Positions 45,335-54,506 of a DNA stretch of 64,000 bases are shown one piece after another (position 1 is the first letter of the stretch; the number at the start of each line of letters is the position of its first letter). Source of the DNA: Bacteroidales bacterium (GTDB taxonomy: Bacteria > Bacteroidota > Bacteroidia > Bacteroidales > VadinHA17); the NCBI GenBank assembly GCA_029210565.1, contig JARGFQ010000004.1:186001-250000 (forward strand). The letters are read 5' to 3'. A program made the translations under genes and the position numbers. The notes under the pieces were generated by a model. That model had not been told where the DNA came from. It did not search any database and saw only the letters and a program-made list of their open reading frames with translations.

Positions 45335-45784
45335 TCAGCCCAGAAGTTGCTTTACCTTTGCCGATATTTCCCGTCCGTCTGCCCTGCCTGCCAGTTCTTT
45401 CGCAGCGACGCCCATGACCTTACCCATATCTGACAGCGTTTGGGCTCCCACGCGGGCAATGATCGCCTTCAGGACATTTTCAAGCTCCTCATCGCTGATC
45501 TTTGCAGGCAGGTATTTTTCCAGTACTTCTGCCTCGTTCTCCTCCTTTTCATAAAGATCAGGCCTCTTCTGTTCCCTGTAGATGGCAGCAGATTCCTTTC
45601 TCTGCTTCACAAGTTTATGAATTATCCTAATCTCCTCATCGGCACTCAGAACAGCTCCGGATCCTCTCTCTGCCCTGGCAATGATAAAAGCTGTTTTGGC
45701 AGCACGCAATGCTACAAGTGCCAGTGTATCCTTTGCCTTCATGGCTGCCATCAGGTCGGCCGCGATTTTTTCCGTAAGTGACAT
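45335..45784 (-). CDS. GatB/YqeY domain protein
   Basis: The 149-aa protein is the YqeY-type GatB-like domain: it starts MSLTEKIAADLMAAMKAKDTLALVALRAAKTAF, has QRKESAAIYREQKRPDLYEKEENEAEVLEKYLP and ends with GKVMGVAAKELAGRADGREISAKVKQLL, all typical. It is a tRNA-binding-like protein without the amidotransferase body. The convergent HD gene ends 16 bp away. Confidence 0.9.
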   Translation of the reverse strand: MSLTEKIAADLMAAMKAKDTLALVALRAAKTAFIIARAERGSGAVLSADEEIRIIHKLVKQRKESAAIYREQKRPDLYEKEENEAEVLEKYLPAKISDEELENVLKAIIARVGAQTLSDMGKVMGVAAKELAGRADGREISAKVKQLLG

Positions 45785-45825
45785 GACTGTCTATTTTTTA
45801 ATGATTTATTATGCCTGAATAACTT

Positions 45826-46950
45826 TTATCCGGTAACATAGCCGCACTCTTTAAGTGCCTGCTCAACAGAGGCCGCCGTTACAAGTATGTCACCGGCAGT
45901 TACCGCGCCCATATGGCCGACACGGAAATATTTATCTTTCAGTTCCGGCAACAATCCGCCGGCAAGTATCACATCAGAAGAGCTTATCGATCTCATAAAG
46001 TCTGCTGCCTTTACTCCCCCGGGATACAATATGGCAGACAGTGTGTTTGCGCTGACATCATCACTGACGGGTATCATTTTCAGCTCCAGACTCTTCATAG
46101 TCTCCCGGAACATCTTCCCGATGCGTTTATGCCTTCTGAATCTCTCCTCCATTCCTTCTTTCAGTATCAGTCCGAGGCTTACTTCCAGTCCGCATACCAG
46201 GTTTACTGCCGGAGTACCAAAGTAGCCAGGACGGCGCTCCTCGTATGCTTTCATGACCGGCAGCCAGTGTGACCAGTCGCAGTAATAGCTGCCTGCAGGA
46301 CTCTTGCGCTCCCGCCATGCCTGCATCGCTCTCTCCGAAACAACCATCAGTGCCAGTCCCGGCGGCACGCCCACAGCCTTCTGTGATGCCGTAAGCACCA
46401 CATCGATCTTCCATTCCTCCTGCCGTATCTCCTCCCCGGCAACGGAACAGACACCGTCAAGGATGGTCAGCACACCATATTTCTCTCCCAGTCTTCCCAT
46501 TGGTTCCGGCTCAACCCTGACGGCCGTGGATGTATCTACATGGGTAAAGGTCATTACCTTATATTGCCTGCGCTTCAGCTCTGTCTCTATCTCCTGTGGT
46601 TTCACCCCATCTCCGGCAGGAGCCTTGAGCAGTGTAACGTCGGCACCATATCTCTTCAGCAATTCGGCATATCTAACCCCGAAATATCCTGTGGAGATCA
46701 CCAGGGCCATGTCACCGGGCTCCACCAGGTTGGACCCTGCCATATCCATGGCCAGTGTGCCTGTACCTGCCATTATGAAAGGCTGCCCAGACGGTGCCAT
46801 CCATACCTCTCTCATCATTTCCAGCGAGTGGCCGAATGATTCAATAAAGTCGGGAGCCACATGGCTTGTGGTAGCCATTCCCACTGCCTGCATCACTGCA
46901 GGTTCAAATTCGATCGGCCCGGGTATCATGAGCAGTTTTCTTCCCTTCAT
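45826..46950 (-). CDS. PLP-dependent class V aminotransferase, alanine-glyoxylate/serine-pyruvate type
   Basis: The 374-aa protein opens LLMIPGPIEFEPAVMQAVGMATTSHVAPDF, has DTSTAVRVEPEPMGRLGEKYGVLTILDGVCSVAG with the PLP-binding Asp, and the Schiff-base Lys in TASQKAVGVPPG. This is the AGXT/SPT group: it makes glycine from glyoxylate with an amino donor such as alanine or serine. It lies 11 bp behind a HOGA-like aldolase that could supply glyoxylate, which supports the call. A phosphonate or isoprenoid aminotransferase is less likely. Confidence 0.8.
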   Translation of the reverse strand: MKGRKLLMIPGPIEFEPAVMQAVGMATTSHVAPDFIESFGHSLEMMREVWMAPSGQPFIMAGTGTLAMDMAGSNLVEPGDMALVISTGYFGVRYAELLKRYGADVTLLKAPAGDGVKPQEIETELKRRQYKVMTFTHVDTSTAVRVEPEPMGRLGEKYGVLTILDGVCSVAGEEIRQEEWKIDVVLTASQKAVGVPPGLALMVVSERAMQAWRERKSPAGSYYCDWSHWLPVMKAYEERRPGYFGTPAVNLVCGLEVSLGLILKEGMEERFRRHKRIGKMFRETMKSLELKMIPVSDDVSANTLSAILYPGGVKAADFMRSISSSDVILAGGLLPELKDKYFRVGHMGAVTAGDILVTAASVEQALKECGYVTG

Positions 46951-46961
46951 GTCAATACCTT

Positions 46962-47870
46962 TTAGATGTTCTTAAACGCCATTATTCCTTTATCGTTTAC
47001 CATTGCACTAATCTCGTCCATAACCTCCGCGCTGACAGGCAGGAGGGGCCTGCGTACCGGTCCTCCATACAGCCCGAGATGCTCCATCGCAGCCTTCAGG
47101 GCAGGGACACCCCACCTGGAGGTGACGGCAGCATTGAGAGCGATGGCGGCATGCTGCATCCTGCGGGCATGTTCCATATCACCGGCAAGAAATGACTTAT
47201 AGATTTCAAGACAGTGTGCCGGTGCGATATTGGCCAGGGCAAGGATTCCCCCTGCCGCACCTGTGGCAAGGGCCGGCAGCAGGAACCCTGCCCCGCCGGC
47301 CAGTACCTGGAAGTCACCCGCCGTAGCATGGAGAACCTCTCCTATCTTGACGACGTTGCCGCCCGACTCCTTCAACCCGATGATATTGGGATGGCCCGCC
47401 ATCTGTATGATAGCCCGGGCAGTCATATCGATACCGGTATTGGCCGGCATATTGTAAACCACAACCGGCACGGGTGAGGCATCAGCCACGGCATGATAGT
47501 GGTTTACCAGCGCCTGTTCCGTCATCTGTCCCCTGTAATATGAGGGGCATATCACCAGCACAGCGTCAACACCTGCCGCGGCTGCATCCATGGTTAGCCT
47601 GATTGTTTCGCGTGTCGACTGCCCTCCGGTACCGGCGAGCAGTAGTTTGCCCGGCGGCATTGCCTCCCTGGCAGCAGCCACAGCCTCATGCTTTTCAGAT
47701 TCGGAGAGCATAACCTGCTCACCGTTGGATCCAAGTACCAGGATACCGCTCAGATCATAACAAAAGAGACTTTGAATATTGAATCTTATCTTTTCGGGAG
47801 AGAGGTTCTCCTCTGCATCAAACGATGCGGGCAGAGGTGGAAAAATGCCGGAAAGGTTTAATACTGACAT
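46962..47870 (-). CDS. DapA-family aldolase, resembling 4-hydroxy-2-oxoglutarate aldolase
   Basis: From ATG 47870 the protein is 302 aa; the ORF start at 47939 adds 23 residues that overlap the GH92 gene. It has the DHDPS barrel: GTGGQSTRETI, VVVYNMPANTG with the catalytic Tyr, and the Schiff-base Lys in GLKESGGN. The later segment GDFQVLAGGAGFLLPALATGA and LNAAVTSRWGVPALK...GGPVRRPL resembles human HOGA1 closely as I recall it. The reaction would split 4-hydroxy-2-oxoglutarate to pyruvate and glyoxylate. DHDPS or sialate lyase are the alternatives. Confidence 0.72.
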   Translation of the reverse strand: MSVLNLSGIFPPLPASFDAEENLSPEKIRFNIQSLFCYDLSGILVLGSNGEQVMLSESEKHEAVAAAREAMPPGKLLLAGTGGQSTRETIRLTMDAAAAGVDAVLVICPSYYRGQMTEQALVNHYHAVADASPVPVVVYNMPANTGIDMTARAIIQMAGHPNIIGLKESGGNVVKIGEVLHATAGDFQVLAGGAGFLLPALATGAAGGILALANIAPAHCLEIYKSFLAGDMEHARRMQHAAIALNAAVTSRWGVPALKAAMEHLGLYGGPVRRPLLPVSAEVMDEISAMVNDKGIMAFKNI

Positions 47871-47883
47871 GATAAACAATTTG

Positions 47884-50190
47884 TTATTGTGATTCTTTGT
47901 TTGAACTGAAGGAATAGGGATAAGACCCCGGAGAAGCACCTCTCTCTTTGTCAGGCAGAGAGCTCATCCGAAACTCAAGCGTCCCTCCTGCCTTCAGCTG
48001 TGAATGGGTGACATAGTTAACATCTAGCATCTTCCGGTTCAGGGTAACCGCGTCAACAAATACATTTTCCCTGCCGTTTTCCGGCGCCGTGATAACCAGC
48101 TCTCTGCCGTCATCCAGTGTGATCGTTGCCTTCCTGAAGAGCGGTGAGCCCAGGACATACTCCCCGGTTCCCGGGGCCACAGGGTAGAAGCCCAGTGCGC
48201 TGAAGACATACCACGCCGAGGTCTGTCCGTTGTCCTCGTCGCCACAGTAACCGTCAGGGGTGTAGTTGTAGAGCTTGTCCATCACCTCCCTGACCCTCAT
48301 CTGTGCCTTCCAGGGTTCGGGGGTGTAGTTGTAGAGGTAGATCATATGCTGCACCGGCTGGTTGCCGTGGGCATAGTTGCCCATTTTCATCACCTGCATC
48401 TCCCGTATCTCATGTATGGGGAAGCCATAGTACGAGTCGTCGAACAGAGGCGGTACGATGAAGACAGAGTCGAGCATACGGGCCATCATCTCCGTACCTC
48501 CCATCAGATCTGCCAGTCCTGCCACATCATGGAACACACTCCAGGTATAGTGCCAGCTGTTGCCCTCCGTAAAGGCATCACCCCACTTGTAGGGGCTGAA
48601 GGGCGACTGGAAGGTGCCGTCGAGGTTTTTGCCTCTCATCAGCTTTCTTTCGGTGTCAAACACATTCCGGTAGTTCTGTGAGCGTTGCAGGTAGAGGTCA
48701 GCCTCCTCCTGCGGCCTGCCGAGTTCTGTCGCCAGCCGCCACAGGCACCAGTCGGCATAGGCATACTCAAGGGTGCGTGCCACATTCTCATTGATGCCTG
48801 CGTCATACGGCACGTAGCCAAGGCTGTTGTAGTATTCTGCCCCGTATCGGCCAACGGAGTGCACCGGGCCATGTCCCCCGGTGTTTTTTACCAGCGCCTG
48901 CCAGAGCGTATCAATTTCATAACCTCTTATGCCTTTCAGGTATGCGTCAGCAATAATGGAAGCGGAGTTACTCCCGATCATGCAGTCGCGGTGGCCCGGG
49001 CTGGCCCATTCAGGCAGCCAGCCGCTCTCGAGGTATGTATTCACCAGTCCCTCCATGATATGTGAGCTCTTCTCCGGATAGAGAAGCGTCAGCAGGGGCA
49101 TGGCCGCCCTGAAAGTATCCCAGAAACCGTTGTCGGTGAAGAGCCTGCCCGGTAACACCTGGCCATTGTAGGGGCTGTAATGCACAATGGCACTGTCACG
49201 GTCATATTCGTAAAACATCCTGGGGAAGAGGAGAGTGCGGTAAAGGGCAGAATAGAATGTACGTGTCATGTCATCATCACCTCCCTCAACCTTTATGCGT
49301 CCGAGTTCACTATTCCATCTTTCCCTGGCAGCACTGCACACTGCATCGAAATCTCGTCCACCGGTCTCACGCTCGAGGTTGAGGAGCGCCTGTTCCGGAG
49401 AAATGAATGAGGATGCTACCCTGGCAGTCACGGTATCGCCCCTTTGGGTACGGAAGCCTGCCACCGCGACGGCATGACCGCCCTCGCCGCCGATGGCACC
49501 GGCCGTCAGCATGCCGTCAACCCACGAGGAGAAGAAATCAAACTCCCGGTCAAATTCAATGACAAACCAATTGTGGAAATTGTCAGGCACGCCGCCGTGG
49601 TTATTGCGGCAGTAACCTATGACCCTGTTCTTTTCAGGGATAAATCTGACCATTGATCCTCCGGGGTAGGCATCAATGACCACCGCTGAGGAGTCACTCT
49701 CCGGGAAGGTAAACCTGAAGATGGAGGATCTCTCGGTGGGGGTCACCTCAGCTGTAATATCCCAGTCGGCAAGGTAGACGCTGTATAGGTAGGGATGCGA
49801 CACTTCTGATTTGTGCGAGAACCATGAGGCGCGCTCCTCCTCGGTGATCCTGGTGCCCCCGGCGACAGGCATCAATGAGAAGGCTGCGTAGTCATTGATC
49901 CAGGGGCTGGGCTGATGTGTCTGCTTGATGCCCACGATCCTGTGATCATCATATGTATAAGCCCAGCCGTCGCCGTTCCTTCGTGTCTGGGGGGTCCAGA
50001 AGTTCATGCCCCAGGGCAGTGCCACCGCAGGGTAGGTGTTTCCATGTGACAGAAGGTATTCCGAGTCGGTGCCCATCAGCGGAGATACCAGGTCGGCAGG
50101 GCATGTTGTGGCGGTGTCGCCGGGTGCGGGACCGCAGGCAGCGGCGGCAAGGAAGGCAGCAGTGATAACTATCCGGGTAATTACTTTCAT
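47884..50190 (-). CDS. GH92 family alpha-mannosidase-like lipoprotein
   Basis: From ATG 50190 the protein is 768 aa and begins with a lipoprotein signal (AAACG, Cys19); the ORF start at 50208 adds six residues. GH92 is recognised by LSPLMGTDSEY-type opening, YSPYNGQVLPGRLFTDNGFWDTFRAAMPLLTLLYP, HEIREMQVMKMGNYAHGNQPVQHMIYLYNY, and GDEDNGQTSAWYVFSALGFYPVAPGTGEYVLGSPLF. GH92 enzymes are exo-alpha-mannosidases using calcium, common in Bacteroidota. It leads the operon with the aldolase and aminotransferase genes 13 and 11 bp apart, an unexpected partnership. Confidence 0.88.
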   Translation of the reverse strand: MKVITRIVITAAFLAAAACGPAPGDTATTCPADLVSPLMGTDSEYLLSHGNTYPAVALPWGMNFWTPQTRRNGDGWAYTYDDHRIVGIKQTHQPSPWINDYAAFSLMPVAGGTRITEEERASWFSHKSEVSHPYLYSVYLADWDITAEVTPTERSSIFRFTFPESDSSAVVIDAYPGGSMVRFIPEKNRVIGYCRNNHGGVPDNFHNWFVIEFDREFDFFSSWVDGMLTAGAIGGEGGHAVAVAGFRTQRGDTVTARVASSFISPEQALLNLERETGGRDFDAVCSAARERWNSELGRIKVEGGDDDMTRTFYSALYRTLLFPRMFYEYDRDSAIVHYSPYNGQVLPGRLFTDNGFWDTFRAAMPLLTLLYPEKSSHIMEGLVNTYLESGWLPEWASPGHRDCMIGSNSASIIADAYLKGIRGYEIDTLWQALVKNTGGHGPVHSVGRYGAEYYNSLGYVPYDAGINENVARTLEYAYADWCLWRLATELGRPQEEADLYLQRSQNYRNVFDTERKLMRGKNLDGTFQSPFSPYKWGDAFTEGNSWHYTWSVFHDVAGLADLMGGTEMMARMLDSVFIVPPLFDDSYYGFPIHEIREMQVMKMGNYAHGNQPVQHMIYLYNYTPEPWKAQMRVREVMDKLYNYTPDGYCGDEDNGQTSAWYVFSALGFYPVAPGTGEYVLGSPLFRKATITLDDGRELVITAPENGRENVFVDAVTLNRKMLDVNYVTHSQLKAGGTLEFRMSSLPDKERGASPGSYPYSFSSNKESQ

Positions 50191-50279
50191 ACAGTACATG
50201 TTATTCAATAATTTTAATGGCCGGTATGTTCGGCAGGGCAGCTCTTTGGCCTGTAAATTTAATATTTTAACCGGATGTA

Positions 50280-50415
50280 CTGCTTCTGTAACTGCGTATC
50301 ACTATCAGCATGAACACGGCACCGCCACTATCCTGTCACCGCGGATCTGCATTGGGTTGAAGGCAGCAATGCCGCTATTCCGTCATTGCGGATCCACATC
50401 GGCATGAATACGCAG
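50280..50415. repeat. Three degenerate 47-bp tandem repeats spanning the 3' end of priA
   Basis: Units centred on gcgtatc (50294), gcggatc (50341) and gcggatc (50388) follow each other at exactly 47 bp. The second and third agree at 31 of 44 aligned positions, the first and third at 22 of 30. The last unit contains the priA stop codon, so the array appears to extend the end of the gene into the spacer before GH92. Confidence 0.6.
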
Positions 50416-52395
50416 CAGACCAGCTCTCGGCATCCTGAGTTCATCCTCCACCGCCTTGCGGATGACCTCTTTTACACGTGCAGGAGAGAGGGTGCTTCCT
50501 ATCTTGATCATGATGGTTTTTATATACCACTTCTGTACCTGTCTCACCGCCGGGAACTCAGGACCCAGTACATGACTGCCCAGGTGACGGCGAAGCATCC
50601 CGGCCAGTCGCGCTGAGGAGATATTCAGCTCGTCGGGGTCGCGGTGCCTGATAAATATTCTGATGATCTTTGTGAATGGAGGGTAACCGAACAGCGAACG
50701 TTCTTCAAGCTGTGTGGAACACATCGTCTTATAATCATGTTTCAGCACCTGACGAAGAATGATATGGTTAGGGTCTGCCGTCTGTATGATGACCCTGCCG
50801 CGGCGCGTCCGGCGTCCGGCCCTGCCGCTCACCTGTTCCATCAGCTGAAAGCTGCGTTCAAAGGCCCTGAAGTCGGGGAAGTGCATCATATTATCGGCAT
50901 CGAGGATACCCACCACGGTAAGTCTTTCAAAGTCGAGTCCCTTGGAGATCATCTGGGTGCCGATGAGTATGTCTGTCTTTCCTGCGGCAAAGTCTGAGAG
51001 TATCGAGGCGGATGCAGAACGCTTCCTGGTGGTGTCCTGGTCCATTCTCGATACTGTGGCTGACGGGAATAGCAGTCTGATCTCCTCCTCTATCCTTTCG
51101 GTACCGAATCCTTTGGTAGTAAGTGTTTCGGAACCGCATGCCGGGCATATGGAGGGGAGCCTGACGCTCTTACCGCAATAATGGCACACCAGGCGACCGA
51201 GGCTTTTATGGTAGGTATAACTGACAGAGCAGTTGGTACACCCCGGCACCCATCCGCAGTCGGGGCACATCAGGTAGGGAGAGAACCCCCTGCGGTTCTG
51301 GAACAGTATCACCTGTTCGCCATTGTCCAGGGCTTCTGCAATGGCATCGAGCAGGCGCCTCGAGAAATGGGACGGGGGCTTCCCTTTTCTTGCGGGGAAG
51401 CGGGTGTCGGCGATGATCATCTCAGGCATCAGCACCTCACCGTGGCGGGTCATCAGCTCAGCAAGCCCGTACCTGCCGGCCGTGGCATTGTAATAGCTCT
51501 CCAGCGACGGCGTGGCGGAGCCGAGCAGCGTCTTACCCCCGTGTATCCTTGAGAGCATCATGGCAGCATCGCGGGCATGATAACGGGGTGCAGGTTCATA
51601 CTGTTTGTATGAAGAGTCATGCTCCTCGTCAACGATAATCAGGCCCAGGTCGGTGAACGGCAGGAAGAGTGAAGAGCGCACGCCCAGCACCGCCAGGAGG
51701 GCACCGGACTGCACGCTGCTCCACACATCGCGGCGTGCTGCCGGTGTGAGGCGCGAGTGGAACACCCCTATCCCGTCGCCAAAGTGTCTCTTCAGCCTTT
51801 CAATGATCTGGGTGGTAAGGGCTATCTCGGGAAGCATATAGAGCACCTGCCGGCCGCGGGCGAGCTGCTCCTGCATCAGGTGGATGTAAAGCTCCGTCTT
51901 GCCGCTGGAGGTGACCCCATGGAAGAGCACAACATCATGATCACGATAGAGACCCGTTATTCTTTCGTATACCTTTTCCTGTACCGGGCTCAGCTGTGCC
52001 GGCATAATCACCTCTCCTTCATACGCACTCTTCCTGCTGCCTCTCCTTTTTGCCGAGCCGCGGCCCGGGAGGTCATCCGCAGAGGGTATGGCAGCCTTCA
52101 TCACTTCTCCCGGGTATGCCATGTAGTAATCTGATATCCACAGTATAAAGTCTGTAAGTCGTTCATGAATGCAGGCCTCATCAGCAAACAGCTCAACTAT
52201 CTCCCTGGGAGTGAATCCATCCGGCGGACTCTCATGCAGTCTGACCACCAGCCCGGTAGTGCTTCTGCTCTGACCGAAGGGCACGGTCACCAGGCTTCCG
52301 CGACGTACCTTTCCGCGCATCGAAGGCGGGATAAGATAGGTAAAGGTGCCGGCGAGGGCTACGGGTATTATCAGATCTGCGTATTGCTGTGTCAT
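50383..52395 (-). CDS. priA: Primosomal replication helicase PriA (short form)
   Basis: The 670-aa protein has the 3'-DNA-binding domain (about 1-105), a DEAD-type helicase with Walker A GVTSSGKTE (residues 160-168) and DEEH, the zinc-binding cysteine set (CPDCGWVPGCTNC, CHYCG, CPACG) and a C-terminal domain. E. coli PriA has Walker A near residue 230. Here only about 35 charged residues (SADDLPGRGSAKRRGSRKSA...) stand where the winged-helix domain would be, so that domain appears lost or reduced. PriA restarts stalled forks by loading DnaB. It follows sucC by 91 bp. Confidence 0.85.
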   Translation of the reverse strand: MTQQYADLIIPVALAGTFTYLIPPSMRGKVRRGSLVTVPFGQSRSTTGLVVRLHESPPDGFTPREIVELFADEACIHERLTDFILWISDYYMAYPGEVMKAAIPSADDLPGRGSAKRRGSRKSAYEGEVIMPAQLSPVQEKVYERITGLYRDHDVVLFHGVTSSGKTELYIHLMQEQLARGRQVLYMLPEIALTTQIIERLKRHFGDGIGVFHSRLTPAARRDVWSSVQSGALLAVLGVRSSLFLPFTDLGLIIVDEEHDSSYKQYEPAPRYHARDAAMMLSRIHGGKTLLGSATPSLESYYNATAGRYGLAELMTRHGEVLMPEMIIADTRFPARKGKPPSHFSRRLLDAIAEALDNGEQVILFQNRRGFSPYLMCPDCGWVPGCTNCSVSYTYHKSLGRLVCHYCGKSVRLPSICPACGSETLTTKGFGTERIEEEIRLLFPSATVSRMDQDTTRKRSASASILSDFAAGKTDILIGTQMISKGLDFERLTVVGILDADNMMHFPDFRAFERSFQLMEQVSGRAGRRTRRGRVIIQTADPNHIILRQVLKHDYKTMCSTQLEERSLFGYPPFTKIIRIFIRHRDPDELNISSARLAGMLRRHLGSHVLGPEFPAVRQVQKWYIKTIMIKIGSTLSPARVKEVIRKAVEDELRMPRAGLLRIHADVDPQ

Positions 52396-52486
52396 CTTGT
52401 AAACTGCGGCAATGGCCTCTGCCGGGCACCGTTGGCGGGCTGGCAGGCATACTTCAGCGGAGGCGATATAATAATTGCGCTTCCTG

Positions 52487-53677
52487 TTAGCTCAGGGCAC
52501 TCCGAACCTTCCCGGCGGCGTCCGTGAATGTAGAGGCGGCTATGACCTTCAGCCCGGAACCGTCAATCAGCTCTTTGGCCTCGGTGGCGTTGGTGCCCTG
52601 CAGCCTGACGATGACCGGCACGGTTATGTTACCGATGGTTTTATATGCCTCGATGATCCCTGCCGCCACCCTGTCGCACCTGACGATTCCGCCGAAGATG
52701 TTCACCAGTATGGCTTTGACGTTGGGGTCCTTAAGTATGATCCTGAACCCGGCCTCAACGGTCGTGGCATTTGCACCGCCGCCCACATCGAGGAAGTTGG
52801 CCGGGCTTCCTCCTGAGAGCTGTATCAGGTCCATTGTTGCCATAGCCAGTCCTGCGCCGTTGACCATACATCCGACATCACCGTCGAGCTTGACATAGTT
52901 GAGACTGCTTTCCGAGGCCTCCACCTCGGTAGGGTCTTCCTCATTGAGGTCGCGCATGGCAGCCAGATCAGGGTGACGGAAGAGAGCATTGTCATCAAGC
53001 GTCACCTTGCAGTCGACCGCCAGTATCCTGTCGTCGCTTGTCTTCAGAAGAGGATTGATCTCGATGAGCGAAGCGTCTGAACTGATGAAGGCATCCCACA
53101 GTCCCCCGAGAAACCGGGTCATCTCCCTGAAGACCTTACCCCGCAGTCCCAGGTTAAAGGCTATGATCCGCTTCTGGAAGTCGTGCAGGCAGCAGGTGGC
53201 ATCAACAGGCTCCGTAAAGATGGCCTCCGGTTTTTTTTCTGCCACCTCTTCGATATCCATTCCGCCTTCCGTTGAATACATGAAGACATAAGATCCCCTC
53301 TTGCGATCGAGCAGGATTGACATGTAAAACTCCCTGATATCTGATTCTCCTTCATAGTATACATCCTGTGCTATCAGCACCTTTCTCACCGGTTTCCCCG
53401 CCGGACCGGTCTGGGGTGTCACCAGCGTCATTCCGAGCATCCGTGATGCCACCTCTGCTGCTTCGGCAGGTGAACGCGCAATCTTGACGCCTCCGCCCTT
53501 ACCCCGGCCTCCGGCATGAATCTGTGCCTTGATAACAAAGATCTCCGTTCCGAATTTTTTCCTTAGCTCTTCGGCCACAATAGCGGCCTGCTCGGCAGTT
53601 TCAGCTACAAACCCTTCCTGCACCGGTACACCGTGAGACTGAAGAATTGATTTTCCCTGGTATTCGTGGATGTTCAT
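52487..53677 (-). CDS. sucC: Succinyl-CoA synthetase (ADP-forming) beta subunit
   Basis: The 396-aa protein starts MNIHEYQGKSIL and has the ATP-grasp features IHAGGRGKGGGVK, IEINPL, GAGLAMATMDLIQLSGGSPANFLDVGGGA and NIFGGIVRCD. With SucD it forms succinyl-CoA or hydrolyses it to make ATP in the citric acid cycle. sucD is not adjacent in this window. It is divergent from the SpoU methyltransferase gene. Confidence 0.93.
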   Translation of the reverse strand: MNIHEYQGKSILQSHGVPVQEGFVAETAEQAAIVAEELRKKFGTEIFVIKAQIHAGGRGKGGGVKIARSPAEAAEVASRMLGMTLVTPQTGPAGKPVRKVLIAQDVYYEGESDIREFYMSILLDRKRGSYVFMYSTEGGMDIEEVAEKKPEAIFTEPVDATCCLHDFQKRIIAFNLGLRGKVFREMTRFLGGLWDAFISSDASLIEINPLLKTSDDRILAVDCKVTLDDNALFRHPDLAAMRDLNEEDPTEVEASESSLNYVKLDGDVGCMVNGAGLAMATMDLIQLSGGSPANFLDVGGGANATTVEAGFRIILKDPNVKAILVNIFGGIVRCDRVAAGIIEAYKTIGNITVPVIVRLQGTNATEAKELIDGSGLKVIAASTFTDAAGKVRSALS

Positions 53678-53774
53678 GACAAGTTATCTTATAATTGCGG
53701 TTCTCTGAGATGCCTCATGATTAGGGAAGGTAATTTACTCATTTTTATATTTATTTTCGTTAAAATTTTCTTTC

Positions 53775-54311
53775 ATGAGGAAGCTGACAAATGATGAGCT
53801 GAACCGCAAGAGCGTGAATGAATTCCGCTCTTCATCGAAGTCGCCCTTCATCGTGGTTCTCGACAATGTGAGGAGTCTCAACAATGTAGGTTCGATATTC
53901 CGGACAGCAGACGCCTTCATTGTTGAGGCTGTCTGGCTGTGCGGCATCACCGCCACGCCGCCGCACCGTGAGATTCACAAGACGGCTCTGGGAGCCACCG
54001 AGTCAGTGGAGTGGCAGTACCGGGAGAATACCGCCGCTGCAGCCGGGGAGCTGAGAGAGCGCGGGTACAGGATCATTTCCGTAGAACAGGCTGATGAGGC
54101 GGTGCCGCTTGACGCCTTCGAAGTCAAAGAGGGGGAAAAGTATGCACTGGTTTTCGGGCATGAGATAAGGGGTGTCAGCGAGGAGGTGGTTAAGATGTCT
54201 GACAGCTGCATAGAGATCCCCCAGTTCGGTACCAAGCACTCATTCAACGTGGCTGTCAGTGCCGGGATAGTCCTGTGGGAGCTTGCCGGCAGGGTCAGCC
54301 GAAGCAAGTAA
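53775..54311 (+). CDS. SpoU/TrmH family RNA 2'-O-methyltransferase
   Basis: The 178-aa protein has the trefoil-knot motifs: LDNVRSLNNVGSIFRTADAFIVE, VFGHEIRGVSEEVV and IPQFGTKHSFNVAVSAGIVLWEL. It methylates a ribose in tRNA or rRNA. The length matches single-domain members, without an N-terminal substrate-binding extension. The target position cannot be told. Confidence 0.88.
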   Translation: MRKLTNDELNRKSVNEFRSSSKSPFIVVLDNVRSLNNVGSIFRTADAFIVEAVWLCGITATPPHREIHKTALGATESVEWQYRENTAAAAGELRERGYRIISVEQADEAVPLDAFEVKEGEKYALVFGHEIRGVSEEVVKMSDSCIEIPQFGTKHSFNVAVSAGIVLWELAGRVSRSK

Positions 54312-54450
54312 GCAACGAGCATGCATTTTTGCCGCAGCGCCAACCTTCACAGGTCAATAGCTTGCCTGCACCTCCCCTGCGTCATCAACCGTGACAGTAA
54401 TACAATTTATCTGCCCTCATTTCTGCCAACTGACCATGGCATCACGGATA

Positions 54451-54485
54451 AAAAAACCCCGCCTGCATCTCTGCCGGCGGGGTTT
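54451..54485 (-). terminator. Rho-independent terminator of the TPR lipoprotein gene
   Basis: Arms AAACCCCGCC (54454-54463) and GGCGGGGTTT (54476-54485) pair perfectly around 12 bases. On the minus strand six Ts follow, just after the stop at 54507. The plus-strand side lacks a good T-run, so it may act weakly for the SpoU gene. Confidence 0.85.
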
Positions 54486-54506
54486 CTATATTAAGCCTGT
54501 GCTTTA

